Source: Tenacibaculum lutimaris
GTDB lineage: Bacteria; Bacteroidota; Bacteroidia; Flavobacteriales; Flavobacteriaceae
Assembly: GCF_003610735.1 (NCBI RefSeq)
Contig: NZ_RAQM01000009.1
Coordinates: 197,194-261,193 of the forward strand
Reading direction: 5' to 3'
DNA length: 64,000 bases
In this document: piece by piece, positions 34,291-42,879 of the stretch
How positions within the stretch are numbered: position 1 is the first letter of the stretch
Layout of the letters: each line of letters opens with the position of its first letter
Position numbers and translations under genes: made by a program
The notes under the pieces: generated by a model
What the model was told of the DNA's origin: nothing
What the model saw: only the letters and a program-made list of their open reading frames with translations
Database searches by the model: none

Positions 34291-35087
34291 TGGAAGCTGA
34301 CAAACACATAGAATCTGGAATATTAGAACTATATATAGCTGGAGCTCTTTCTGATAAAGAAAACGAGCAAGTATATAGTTTGATGATGGAACATCCTGAG
34401 ATTTTAGAAGAGGTAAAAGAAATTGAAAAGTCTATTTCTATTCTTACTTCTCATGTTGCTCCTAAAAATGCTAAAAATTCTTTTAAAGACGTTTTAATAA
34501 AAATGTTACAAGAAAAAGAAGATTCAGCAAAGACAATTCCTTTACGAACATCAAAGAATAATTGGGTAACTTATACTGGATGGGCTGCTGCCTTAGTTGT
34601 TGGAAGTACTTTAATTTTATCTTTAAATAAGAGTGCTAATTTACAAGGTCAAATAGACACTATTAATGAGGCTAAAGAACAATATGAAATTCAGTTAGAC
34701 AAAACAAATACCGATTTAGCTGAAAACAAAAAACTTTTAGCGGTAATAAGAAGTAAAGACATAGTTACCATTCCGCTACAGGGTCAAAAAGTATATCCAG
34801 AAGCTTATGCAAAAGTATACTGGAACAAAAACTCTAAAAACATTTACCTAGATGTTCAAGGTTTACCTGATCCACCAAAAGGAAAGGTATACCAAGTATG
34901 GTCATTAAAACTTGATCCGTTATCTCCAACTAGTTTAGGAACTATAGATAACTTTACAGTTAGTGATAGTAAAATATTTACTATAAGCAACCCTAACGAA
35001 TCTCAAGCTTTCGGTATTACATTAGAACCTACTGGTGGTAGTAAAACACCTACCTTAGAACAATTATACACTTTAGGTGCTGTATAA
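34290..35087 (+). CDS. RskA-type membrane anti-sigma factor
   Basis: 265 residues: an N-terminal cytoplasmic anti-sigma domain (ESGILELYIAGALSDKENEQVYSLM), one membrane helix (WVTYTGWAAALVVGSTLILSL, about residues 90-110), a coiled-coil-prone stretch (about 118-145) and an outer RskA domain with KVYQVWSLKLDPLSPTSLGTI and GITLEPTGGSKTPT. Such proteins hold their ECF sigma at the membrane until proteolysis releases it. It is directly coupled to the preceding sigma-factor gene. The signal it senses is unknown. Confidence 0.9.
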   Translation: MEADKHIESGILELYIAGALSDKENEQVYSLMMEHPEILEEVKEIEKSISILTSHVAPKNAKNSFKDVLIKMLQEKEDSAKTIPLRTSKNNWVTYTGWAAALVVGSTLILSLNKSANLQGQIDTINEAKEQYEIQLDKTNTDLAENKKLLAVIRSKDIVTIPLQGQKVYPEAYAKVYWNKNSKNIYLDVQGLPDPPKGKVYQVWSLKLDPLSPTSLGTIDNFTVSDSKIFTISNPNESQAFGITLEPTGGSKTPTLEQLYTLGAV

Positions 35088-35115
35088 CACTTATTCTCTT
35101 TAACTTAAGAAATCA

Positions 35116-35145
35116 ATATAGCCGCATAAAGCGGCTATATCTTTG
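35116..35145 (+). terminator. Probable terminator after the SigK-like/RskA operon
   Basis: A perfect 10-bp stem (ATATAGCCGC / GCGGCTATAT, 35116-35125 with 35131-35140), a five-base loop and a short, impure T tract. Confidence 0.6.
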
Positions 35146-35208
35146 TTGCCATTTATCCTTCTAAAAAAATGACAACGTTACTAGAAGTCCCCCCGGACAA
35201 CATTATTG

Positions 35209-37437
35209 TTAAAAAGTGTATCGTATTGTAGCTTTAGCAGAGAATGGAGTTCCTGGTGTAAAGTGAATTTCCTCTACTGGGTTTGGTTCATTTTGCAACC
35301 TCGATTCCGTAGCAAACTGTGTTTCATTCCAAGCAACATCAAAAATATTTTCTAACGATACGCCTAATGTTATGTTATTTATTTTATAACTAATATTTGC
35401 ATCGGTAACAAAATAACCTTCTGCTACTATTGAGTTATCTTCATTCGCAGGTCTATCTCCCAAGTATCTGTAATTTATACCTCCTGAAAAATTCTTATAA
35501 TTATTTACTGATAGTCCTCCTGTTACTGTCACTTTAGGAGCTAAAGGAATATTGTTTTCTCCAGACGGATCGTCAACACTTTCCGCTTTTGTAAAAGTAG
35601 CGTCACTATCAAAATATAACCAATCTGTTAATTGATATCTAAGCCCTAAATCAATACCATAACGTTGTGCTTCTCCTGAAGGCTCTACAATACCAGCATC
35701 TCCAACATATACTAATTCATCTTCTGAAAGTAAATACCATAATGCTGTATTTATTGCTACTTTTGAAGTAGGCTTCCAAACAGTTCCTAAATCAACACCA
35801 TAAGCTCTTGGTAATGTTTTCCTATTAGGTTGTGTAGCCACTACCCTAGTATCATTTGAATGAAAACCTATTCCTGATTTTAAAAACCATTGAATTTTAG
35901 GATTTGGAGTATAGGTTACATTTATTTTAGGATTTACTACTACTTGTGATTTAGAAAATGTTTTGTACTCATCTAATAAGTAATCATTGTAGTTAAATTT
36001 TAAATAATCTAAACGTAACGCCGGCGCTACCATAAATTTTCCAAACTCAAATTCACTGTTTACAAAAGCATAATAGTTCGTTTGATTTACTTTTCCTAAT
36101 TGAATTTGATTTAGTACTTCTTTTCTTTGAAGTGTATGCGACAACTCTAAATTATCTACAATATCAGCACGTAAACCTGTTCCGAAAGTTAACTCTACAG
36201 GTGTATTTGATAATTGTGTTTTCTTTTTAAACTGTGTGTTAAACCCGAAAACATCTCTGTTTTCAGTTTGCTTTATTTGATCTCCGTTTACAGGATCTTC
36301 TAAGAAGAAAGTAAAGTTTGAAAATAAATTGAAATTATAATTTGAATAGAAAACGTTTGAAGTTACACTAACATCATTCTTTAAAACTTTTGAGTGTTCT
36401 AAGTTTATGTTCGTTCGTGAAGTTGTTCCTCCTTCAGTATCATCAATTGAACCAAAACGAGTAATATTTCCATTGTCTACTTCTCTCTGTGGTATTTGTC
36501 CGGAAGCGTCCCACTTACTCGTAAAATGCGAAGCTGATAATGACAAACTACTATTATCTTTTAAAAAGGTTCTATACTTCGTAAAAATATTAATTCGACT
36601 AAAATTTTGTGGAGACTCTACAAAACCATCTGTTTCTAAATATTCAATAGCAACATAAGCATTATCTGTACTGTTTTTATCTAACAAATTAAACATACCT
36701 AATGTTCTAAAAGTATTGAATTGTCCAATACCTACTTCTACTCTACTGTCTTCTAAATATGTTTTTGTTTTGAAGTCTACATATCCAGCTGTATTAAAAT
36801 CTCCTTTACTAGCATAATAAGGTCCTTTTCCGAAGTTAATTTTTTCAATAGTTTCAGGAATAATGAAATGTAAATCACTATATCCTTGTCCATGAGCATG
36901 AGAAACCATATTTACAGGTGTTCCGTCTATCGACAATGCTATATCAGTACCGTGATCAATATCAAAACCTCTTAAAAATATTTGTTCAGCTTTTCCTCCT
37001 CCAGCGTGTTGACCTATAAAAAGCCCCGGTACTCGTTGTAAAATTTGTTGAGATGAGTTTACTGGTTTTTTATCTAAATCAACTCTAACAATTGTTTGTA
37101 ATGGATCTCTTTTATTAGATAATACCATTTCATCTAACAAAAAACTTTTCATTTCCAAAATAATTGTTTTTGGAGAGCTTAGGTCATCACTATCTAATTC
37201 TAAGTTGATTTTTTTATATCCTAGAATTCCGAATTCAATAATATCTCCTACTTTTGAATTATCTAAGATAAATTCTCCATTAACTTTCGTATGTGTGTGG
37301 CTATTACTGGTAGTATTATATACATATACATTCTCTAAAGGCTTTTTATTGGTATTAAATACCTTTCCCTTAAATTGTTGTGAAAATACATGGCAACTAC
37401 CTAGCAGTAATGCTAAAAATAAAATTTTTGCTTTCAA
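35209..37437 (-). CDS. TonB-dependent receptor of the DUF4331-linked cluster
   Basis: 742 residues: signal peptide (KILFLALLLGSCHVFSQ), a carboxypeptidase-regulatory-like domain, a plug (about 110-225) and a 22-strand-type barrel ending in the aromatic terminus ATIRYTF. The plug carries a distinctive histidine-rich stretch, GFDIDHGTDIALSIDGTPV and NMVSHAHGQGYSDLHF, which recurs in a specific subgroup of these receptors. The substrate is unknown; the histidines could contact a metal or a polar ligand, but that is a guess. It follows the TPR lipoprotein gene by 15 bases and so belongs to the same operon. Confidence 0.9.
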   Translation of the reverse strand: MKAKILFLALLLGSCHVFSQQFKGKVFNTNKKPLENVYVYNTTSNSHTHTKVNGEFILDNSKVGDIIEFGILGYKKINLELDSDDLSSPKTIILEMKSFLLDEMVLSNKRDPLQTIVRVDLDKKPVNSSQQILQRVPGLFIGQHAGGGKAEQIFLRGFDIDHGTDIALSIDGTPVNMVSHAHGQGYSDLHFIIPETIEKINFGKGPYYASKGDFNTAGYVDFKTKTYLEDSRVEVGIGQFNTFRTLGMFNLLDKNSTDNAYVAIEYLETDGFVESPQNFSRINIFTKYRTFLKDNSSLSLSASHFTSKWDASGQIPQREVDNGNITRFGSIDDTEGGTTSRTNINLEHSKVLKNDVSVTSNVFYSNYNFNLFSNFTFFLEDPVNGDQIKQTENRDVFGFNTQFKKKTQLSNTPVELTFGTGLRADIVDNLELSHTLQRKEVLNQIQLGKVNQTNYYAFVNSEFEFGKFMVAPALRLDYLKFNYNDYLLDEYKTFSKSQVVVNPKINVTYTPNPKIQWFLKSGIGFHSNDTRVVATQPNRKTLPRAYGVDLGTVWKPTSKVAINTALWYLLSEDELVYVGDAGIVEPSGEAQRYGIDLGLRYQLTDWLYFDSDATFTKAESVDDPSGENNIPLAPKVTVTGGLSVNNYKNFSGGINYRYLGDRPANEDNSIVAEGYFVTDANISYKINNITLGVSLENIFDVAWNETQFATESRLQNEPNPVEEIHFTPGTPFSAKATIRYTF

Positions 37438-37452
37438 AATACTGGGGTTTAA

Positions 37453-38748
37453 TTATATACTTAAAATTTTTTCTGTCATCAACGGACCTAATTCAAAAGA
37501 GCTTTCTAATAACTCATCTTTTAAAGCCATAGCTTTGTCATTAATTCCATTTGCTTTGTAAATTTCAGCTATATGATACTGTATTTCGGGCTCGAAAGTC
37601 TTATCTACTACATGTGTATTGATTACTTCTAAAGCTTTTTTAAACTCTTTATTTTTGTAATAATACCAAGCTAGTAAATCGTAAGATTGTGGCGTAGACC
37701 TACTCTCAATTTCTTTTTCGATGTATGATAATGCACTAGATGTGTCATTAAATTCTTCTAAATATAATTTAGCTAGATGCTGATTATACATTACACCATA
37801 TGAGCTATTTTTTACAGCCGATAAATATACCTCAAGATAACTATCTCTTTTTGTTAAACTATTCTTAAACTCGGCTATTTCTGCCTTTAACAAATAATAA
37901 TCTGGAGAAGAATGTTCGTTACTTATGATATCTAAAATTCGTAGTGCTTCATCTGCATTTTTATCATGAGAATATACAATCCAAGCAATACCTTTTTTTG
38001 CATACGCATTACTGTTATCTAGTTCTAATGCTTTTAAGTATAAATTATAAGAATCCTTTATTTGACCATTATGTCCATAAAAGTCAGCTAAATTGGTATA
38101 ACTCCATGCCTTTAAATCTTTATTATTAGCTTCTTCTGCTTTTTTCATGGCCTTTTCCATAAATCGAATTGCTGAAGACAAATCTCCTTTATAATCATGC
38201 CATTTAGAAACTCTTATTAGGTAATCAAAGTCAGCATAGTTTTCAATTTCAGCTAAGTATTTAGAAGCTTTATCAGGTTCTCCTAACTCTAAATAAACAT
38301 CAAACAACATTTTTTGAGTAGCATTTAGGTTCTCTCCATTTACCTCGGCTTTTTTTAGTAACTCTAACGATTCTTTAAATCGATGTTGAGAGATATAATT
38401 TCTTGCTAATGATCGTAAATGTGAAGCTTTGTTATAATTCGTTTTTTGATTGATTTTTAACAGCTTCTTTTCCGCTTCTATCAAATAAGAAATATTTCCT
38501 TTTTCTGAGAAAAGTAATGTATTAGCCTTTGCTATTTTACTTAAATATGGATACTGTGTTGGCTGATTGTTTAATTTTTTCTGCCAAAAATCTAGTTCTT
38601 TTTGAGCTAACGATTCTGAAGTAACTACTGTTTTTTGTAAGTACTTATTATACTCTTCTTGGCTAGCTACTTTTGTTGTTTTTGAAGTTGTACAACTCAA
38701 TATACTACTACTTAGAATAGCACATATAATTATTTTAATAGTTTTCAT
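37453..38748 (-). CDS. TPR-repeat lipoprotein of the DUF4331-linked cluster
   Basis: 431 residues from the ATG at 38748. The frame runs on to 38802, but MKTIKIIICAILSSSILSC is a clear lipoprotein signal with lipobox cysteine and fixes the start. The rest is helical tetratricopeptide repeats, for example HRFKESLELLKKAEVNGENL and NAYAKKGIAWIVYSHDKNAD. TPR lipoproteins act as scaffolds for outer-membrane or periplasmic complexes. It is followed 15 bases later by the TonB-dependent receptor. A strong hairpin separates it from the upstream DUF4331-C gene. Confidence 0.85.
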   Translation of the reverse strand: MKTIKIIICAILSSSILSCTTSKTTKVASQEEYNKYLQKTVVTSESLAQKELDFWQKKLNNQPTQYPYLSKIAKANTLLFSEKGNISYLIEAEKKLLKINQKTNYNKASHLRSLARNYISQHRFKESLELLKKAEVNGENLNATQKMLFDVYLELGEPDKASKYLAEIENYADFDYLIRVSKWHDYKGDLSSAIRFMEKAMKKAEEANNKDLKAWSYTNLADFYGHNGQIKDSYNLYLKALELDNSNAYAKKGIAWIVYSHDKNADEALRILDIISNEHSSPDYYLLKAEIAEFKNSLTKRDSYLEVYLSAVKNSSYGVMYNQHLAKLYLEEFNDTSSALSYIEKEIESRSTPQSYDLLAWYYYKNKEFKKALEVINTHVVDKTFEPEIQYHIAEIYKANGINDKAMALKDELLESSFELGPLMTEKILSI

Positions 38749-38778
38749 TTTAGAAGGATTTTTAGTTAATAGTTTGTT

Positions 38779-38812
38779 TAAAAATTGGTTGCTAAAAAGC
38801 AACCAATTTTAA
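38779..38812 (-). terminator. Hairpin between the DUF4331-C and TPR genes
   Basis: A perfect 13-bp stem (AAAATTGGTTGCT / AGCAACCAATTTT, 38781-38793 with 38798-38810) with a four-base loop and a T-containing tail on the minus strand. It probably ends or reduces transcription before the TPR-receptor pair. Confidence 0.75.
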
Positions 38813-38837
38813 TTATAGGAGGTTTTGTCATCCTGTT

Positions 38838-39398
38838 TTACCAAGGACTTGCCAAATATGGAAAAGAGCTTAAAAAATCTTTATCATTTGCATCTACATG
38901 ATCATCTGATAATGTTGGATTTTCAGAAAAGTCTTCTCCTCCAAAAATCAATAATAGCTCAACGGTAATCACATCATCTGCTAAAGCTCTACCTGTTAAC
39001 ACATTGGTTCCATCGTAAAAAGTTGTTGTACCATCTAATGAAACGGTTAATACATCGGTAGCTAAAACACTCGCAAAAGTTGCAGCGTCTAAACCTAATG
39101 CATTCGTATCTTCAGCATTTGCATATGCAGGGCTTAACGCTTTTAAATTCGTTTCAAACATTGCTGCAAAATTTGCTCCTTGCTCAGATGGTATTGTTAC
39201 ATTAAATGCATCTTTCATATCGCTATTTACAAAAACAGTATTCACTGCTGGTCTACCCATTTGGTCTTTTTGCATGTAACTTCCCGAGAAGTCAATAGAA
39301 GCCATTGGTGGTACATTATTATCATCATCACTACAACTTGCTAAGGCAAAAATTGATAGGATTGAAATTGCTAAGATTTTTATATTGTTAAGTTTCAT
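38838..39398 (-). CDS. DUF4331-like lipoprotein, C-terminal-half type
   Basis: 186 residues. The signal and lipobox are clear (ISILSIFALASC). The mature part resembles the C-terminal half of DUF4331 proteins: QMGRPAVNTVFVNSDMKDAFN, later GRALADDVITVELLLIFGG and SDDHVDANDKDFLSSFPYLASPW. The N-terminal HIDAP motif of DUF4331 is missing and is found instead in the gene just upstream. The two thus look like one ancestral DUF4331 protein split into two exported polypeptides. Function unknown; halogen- or metal-related roles have no evidence here. Confidence 0.75.
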   Translation of the reverse strand: MKLNNIKILAISILSIFALASCSDDDNNVPPMASIDFSGSYMQKDQMGRPAVNTVFVNSDMKDAFNVTIPSEQGANFAAMFETNLKALSPAYANAEDTNALGLDAATFASVLATDVLTVSLDGTTTFYDGTNVLTGRALADDVITVELLLIFGGEDFSENPTLSDDHVDANDKDFLSSFPYLASPW

Positions 39399-39425
39399 GT
39401 CTTTGAATTTTAAAGTTGATTGTTT

Positions 39426-40076
39426 TTACTGCTTCGTTTTAGTTTCCACCCAAGTATTAATAGTACCTGAGCCTCCAATCATAGATTTTGGTACCTCTAC
39501 TACTACTGATAATACATTAGTCCCTGCAAAAGTATCTGCTCCTGGATCATTAAAACCACCTGCATTTCCTACAATAATTTCACCGTATTGAGCAAAATCC
39601 ATAAAGAAAGGATCGTCTCTAGGTCCTGCAAAAAATTGCATTCCTCCTTTACTACCAACTATGGCACTAGATCCATAAGGAGTTATAGAAACACCATACT
39701 CTGACCCATCTTGTGGTAACATACTAGTTAAACCAGTAGTTGATGGACTATATGGACCAAAAAAGTACATTTTTCCATCTCTTGGAATTGCTTGAATTAC
39801 TAAATCTTCAACTTTGTCATCATTGTTATCGATATTAAATTCAATCAATACATTTTCATCAAAACTTGCTGATGCTGTAGCTGATGGACTTAATAATCCT
39901 TGAATATTTGCTACAAAAACAAGATTGCTTGTATTTTCTCCTTGGAAAGCATAAAAGTCTGTAATATCACTTGAGCCTCCTGTTACGTTTGGAGCATCAA
40001 TGTGATCGGCTGCTAATAAGACTAAACCTATTAATGCTAAAGCACCGGCTCCAATAATTAATTTCATTTTTTTCAT
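39426..40076 (-). CDS. DUF4331-like exported protein, N-terminal-half type
   Basis: 216 residues with a signal peptide (KLIIGAGALALIGLVLLAADH) and the hallmark HIDAPNVTGGSSDITDFYAFQG of DUF4331. The remaining sequence is beta-rich (NLVFVANIQGLLSP; FFAGPRDDPFFMDFAQYGEI) and stops where a full-length DUF4331 protein would continue into the part coded by the next gene. It heads a leftward set of four genes: this one, the C-terminal-half lipoprotein 27 bases later, a TPR lipoprotein and a TonB-dependent receptor. The function is unknown. Confidence 0.8.
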   Translation of the reverse strand: MKKMKLIIGAGALALIGLVLLAADHIDAPNVTGGSSDITDFYAFQGENTSNLVFVANIQGLLSPSATASASFDENVLIEFNIDNNDDKVEDLVIQAIPRDGKMYFFGPYSPSTTGLTSMLPQDGSEYGVSITPYGSSAIVGSKGGMQFFAGPRDDPFFMDFAQYGEIIVGNAGGFNDPGADTFAGTNVLSVVVEVPKSMIGGSGTINTWVETKTKQ

Positions 40077-40269
40077 GGTTGTAAATTTTAAAGTTAATTA
40101 CTCATTCAACCATACTTACGAGAAAATAGCAATGACGGTTTTTATTTTTTTAACTTTTTTTTATAAAAACATGAAACCCTCCTATTTTAAAGGGATTACA
40201 GGTGATTTTTTTTATACTCTTCTTTTATCTATTCATTTCTTTAAAAATGAATGTTTATTTTTGAGTACT

Positions 40270-41157
40270 ATGGCTACAATATTAATTACAGGCGGAACAG
40301 GGTTAATTGGAAAAGAGTTAACCAAAAAATTAACTAGTAAAGGGCATGTGGTAAACATTCTTACCCGAACACCTAAAAAGAACAATGAGTTTCGCTGGAA
40401 TGTAAAAGAAAGTTTTATTGATAAGGATGCTTTTAACAATGTTAGCCATATTATTCACTTAGCTGGAGCAGGTATAGCAGATAAACGATGGACTAATGAA
40501 AGAAAAAAAGAATTGATAAATAGCCGTGTAAAAACAGCTAATTTACTGTTCAATAAAGTACAAGAATACCAAGTACCTCTTGAAAAATTTATTTCTGCTT
40601 CTGGTATAGGATATTATGGAGCTGTTACTTCTGACAAAGTTTTTACAGAAAAAGATAAACCTGAAAATGATTTTATCTCTAAAATTTGTGTAAAATGGGA
40701 GAATGCTGCTCTTCAATTTGAACAAATAGATATTCCTGTAACCATTTTACGAACTGGTGTCGTTCTTTCAAAAAATGGAGGGGCTTTACAAAAAATGAAT
40801 ACTCCTTTATTTTTATCTGCCTTAGGAAACGGTAAACAATATATGCCTTGGATTCATATTGATGATTTATGTGAACTCTATTCAAAAGCAATAGAAGACA
40901 AAGACTTTAATGGTATTTTTAACGCTGTTGCTCCTGAACATCAAACCAACGAAAGTTTTACAAAATTACTTGGAAAAAGTATTAATAAACCAGTACTTCC
41001 AATGAACGCTCCTTCATTTATTTTAAAAACTGCTTTAGGAGAAATGGCTTATATCTTATTAAAAGGAAGTAGAGTTTCTTCTAAAAAAACAAATAGTAAT
41101 TATACTTTTATTTTTCCAACCTTAAAAACTGCTTTAACTAATATTTATAATGAATAA
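40270..41157 (+). CDS. SDR-type epimerase (TIGR01777 family)
   Basis: 295 residues. The NAD(P)-binding motif TGGTGLIGKELTKKL lies at the N-terminus; HLAGAGIADKRWTNERKKEL and ASGIGYYG are typical of the TIGR01777 group, and the family's C-terminal DUF1731 region follows (FILKTALGEMAYILLKGSRV). The substrate is not established for these proteins. The frame is open far upstream, but the ATG at 40270 directly precedes the Rossmann motif and is the right start. It overlaps the following acetyltransferase gene by eight bases. Confidence 0.9.
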   Translation: MATILITGGTGLIGKELTKKLTSKGHVVNILTRTPKKNNEFRWNVKESFIDKDAFNNVSHIIHLAGAGIADKRWTNERKKELINSRVKTANLLFNKVQEYQVPLEKFISASGIGYYGAVTSDKVFTEKDKPENDFISKICVKWENAALQFEQIDIPVTILRTGVVLSKNGGALQKMNTPLFLSALGNGKQYMPWIHIDDLCELYSKAIEDKDFNGIFNAVAPEHQTNESFTKLLGKSINKPVLPMNAPSFILKTALGEMAYILLKGSRVSSKKTNSNYTFIFPTLKTALTNIYNE

Positions 41158-41827
41158 TAAGCTTGAAAATCCTGTTTGGCATTCGTTGTGTGAAACACAT
41201 GAAAAATTTGCTATCAATTATGATAGTGTGAAATTTTATAATCCTACAGTTTGTCCTTTCTGTGCTTTTACTGATGCTTCAAAAACTACTGAAGCTTTAA
41301 ATGAATATTCGAAACTTACAGATCAATTCTTTTTGGTTTCTGAAAATAAAACTCCTACTTACGACAAAGACAAAATTCTTCTGTACAAAAAGATTGATGG
41401 CTGTCAAATGGTTTTAGAAAACATAACAGATGTTGACATTACCGAAGAGATTATACCATTAACTGAAAAACATGTTTATGAAATTTATAACTTAGTATGG
41501 TTAGTAATGCCTGGTTATTACAGAAAAAGAACGTTTGATATGGGAAAGTATTTTGGAATTTTTAAGAATAATAAACTTGTTGCTGTAACTGGACAACGCA
41601 TGCAAACTGACAATTTTATTGAACTTAGTGCTGTAGTCACTCACCCTGAGCATACCAGAAAAGGATTAGCTAAACAACTTTCTCAACATGTTACTAAAGA
41701 AATTTTAAAAGATGGAAAACATCCTATTTTACATACCAATAAAGGAAATCCAGCAATACAACTTTATGAAAAGTTGGGATATAAACTAACAAGAGATATG
41801 AATTGGTGGTTTTTTTATAAAAAATAA
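41150..41827 (+). CDS. GNAT-family N-acetyltransferase
   Basis: 225 residues. The C-terminal half is a GNAT domain: ELSAVVTHPEHTRKGLAKQLSQHV contains the acetyl-CoA-binding R-K-G-L-A element and LHTNKGNPAIQLYEKLGYKL the terminal motif. The first 90 residues are an extra domain with two cysteines in VCPFCAF, possibly a metal site. The acceptor is unknown. It is translationally coupled to the upstream SDR gene through an eight-base overlap. Confidence 0.85.
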   Translation: MNNKLENPVWHSLCETHEKFAINYDSVKFYNPTVCPFCAFTDASKTTEALNEYSKLTDQFFLVSENKTPTYDKDKILLYKKIDGCQMVLENITDVDITEEIIPLTEKHVYEIYNLVWLVMPGYYRKRTFDMGKYFGIFKNNKLVAVTGQRMQTDNFIELSAVVTHPEHTRKGLAKQLSQHVTKEILKDGKHPILHTNKGNPAIQLYEKLGYKLTRDMNWWFFYKK

Positions 41828-41858
41828 GAGCTCAGAAATTTCTGAGCTCTTTTCTTTT
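41826..41858. terminator. Bidirectional terminator
   Basis: Stem AAGAGCTCAGA / TCTGAGCTCTT (41826-41836 with 41841-41851) and a four-base loop, between converging genes, with T-rich sequence after it. Confidence 0.87.
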
Positions 41859-42679
41859 TATTTGGTTAATTCTGGTACTGATGTATAAATATAATCACCA
41901 TGTTTGCCTGTAAAGTATTTTCCCATTTTTTTACCAAACTCTTTTCTTTTTGCTTCATCTGGCCAATGTTCTTTAAAAAGTTCAGTACTTCTTTTCCCCA
42001 TTTTATCTAAATCTCCCATTGATTCTATTACGAATGCTCTTACATATTCTGTTCTATCTGCCCCCCAAGCATGCCCATGTTGGTAATACCCTTTTATATA
42101 TTCATTTTTATTAATCACATTATCAAGATATTCTTTACTAAGAGTATCAAATTCTTTTCTAGAACCATCTTCTGGGAAAGCAAAATGTCCTTTTACTACT
42201 AACCAAATCATCTCTTTATCCGATGGAGCCAGCATTTTTGCTCCTGCTATAGGTACATAAATTTCATCTGAGTGAGTATCTGCATAGTACGCATTTCTCT
42301 TCTTAAAATACTCCTCTCTTTTTGCTTCATCTGGCCATGCTTCTTTAGCTAATTCATTGTTTCTTTGAGAAGCTTTATCAATATTATCCCAAGAACTATA
42401 GGTATTCACAAAAATAATTTCTGTATTGTCTGGTGTAAAACGATGTAGAAAAACAAAAGACCTGATAATAAACTCGTTCTTTTTAGCAACTTTATCTAAA
42501 AACTCTTTTTCTACAGCAATCCATTTTTCTCTATTAAAATTTTCATAGTCCATGTTCCAATGTCCTGTAGTTACGGTAATGTAAGCTGGACGTTGATTCT
42601 CGCTCTGAGCAAAAATAGTACTTGGAATTACCATTAATAGCAAAAGCCCTAATAGTAGCATTACTTTAGATGTTTTCAT
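41858..42679 (-). CDS. Secreted protein of two tandem duplicated domains
   Basis: 273 residues with a signal peptide (VMLLLGLLLLMVIPSTIFAQ). The mature protein consists of two homologous units of about 115 residues: the first ends NELAKEAWPDEAKREEYFKK, the second ends TELFKEHWPDEAKRKEFGKK. The layout (an initial strand, a long helix, later strands) suggests a dimeric alpha/beta-barrel (NIPSNAP/EthD-like) fold made intramolecularly. No catalytic motif is identified. It seems monocistronic. Confidence 0.72.
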   Translation of the reverse strand: MKTSKVMLLLGLLLLMVIPSTIFAQSENQRPAYITVTTGHWNMDYENFNREKWIAVEKEFLDKVAKKNEFIIRSFVFLHRFTPDNTEIIFVNTYSSWDNIDKASQRNNELAKEAWPDEAKREEYFKKRNAYYADTHSDEIYVPIAGAKMLAPSDKEMIWLVVKGHFAFPEDGSRKEFDTLSKEYLDNVINKNEYIKGYYQHGHAWGADRTEYVRAFVIESMGDLDKMGKRSTELFKEHWPDEAKRKEFGKKMGKYFTGKHGDYIYTSVPELTK

Positions 42680-42830
42680 AATTGTAGTAGTTTTAGTTAC
42701 ATAAAATTGACTGAGGATTCGCTTAAAAAGAATAATAAACTTACCTCTACGTGTGAGAGGTTTGGCGAGAGATTAGCAAATTTACCAAATTATAAAATAC
42801 ACTTTTTAAGTATTTTAACTGTTTTTAACA

Positions 42831-42860
42831 AAAAAAGCTCAGGAAATCCTGAGCTTTTTA
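42831..42860 (-). terminator. Intrinsic terminator of the DUF6263-like gene
   Basis: Stem AAAAGCTCAGGA / TCCTGAGCTTTT (42833-42844 with 42847-42858); on the minus strand a T run follows. Confidence 0.85.
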
Positions 42861-42879
42861 ATTACGTAATTTTAATTCT

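Noticed and set aside
35169..35231. A 20-codon plus-strand ORF beginning MTTLLEVPP after the RskA terminator
   Set aside because: It overlaps the end of the TonB-receptor gene, has no recognisable homology and lies behind a terminator; chance is the simplest explanation.
40075..40269. A longer start for the SDR epimerase
   Set aside because: The extension has no conserved sequence before the Rossmann motif and overlaps the divergent DUF4331 promoter region.
42680..42830. Short hairpin with CCTCT/AGAGG around 42745 upstream of the duplicated-domain protein
   Set aside because: Stem of only about five base pairs without T run or conserved context; no function supported.
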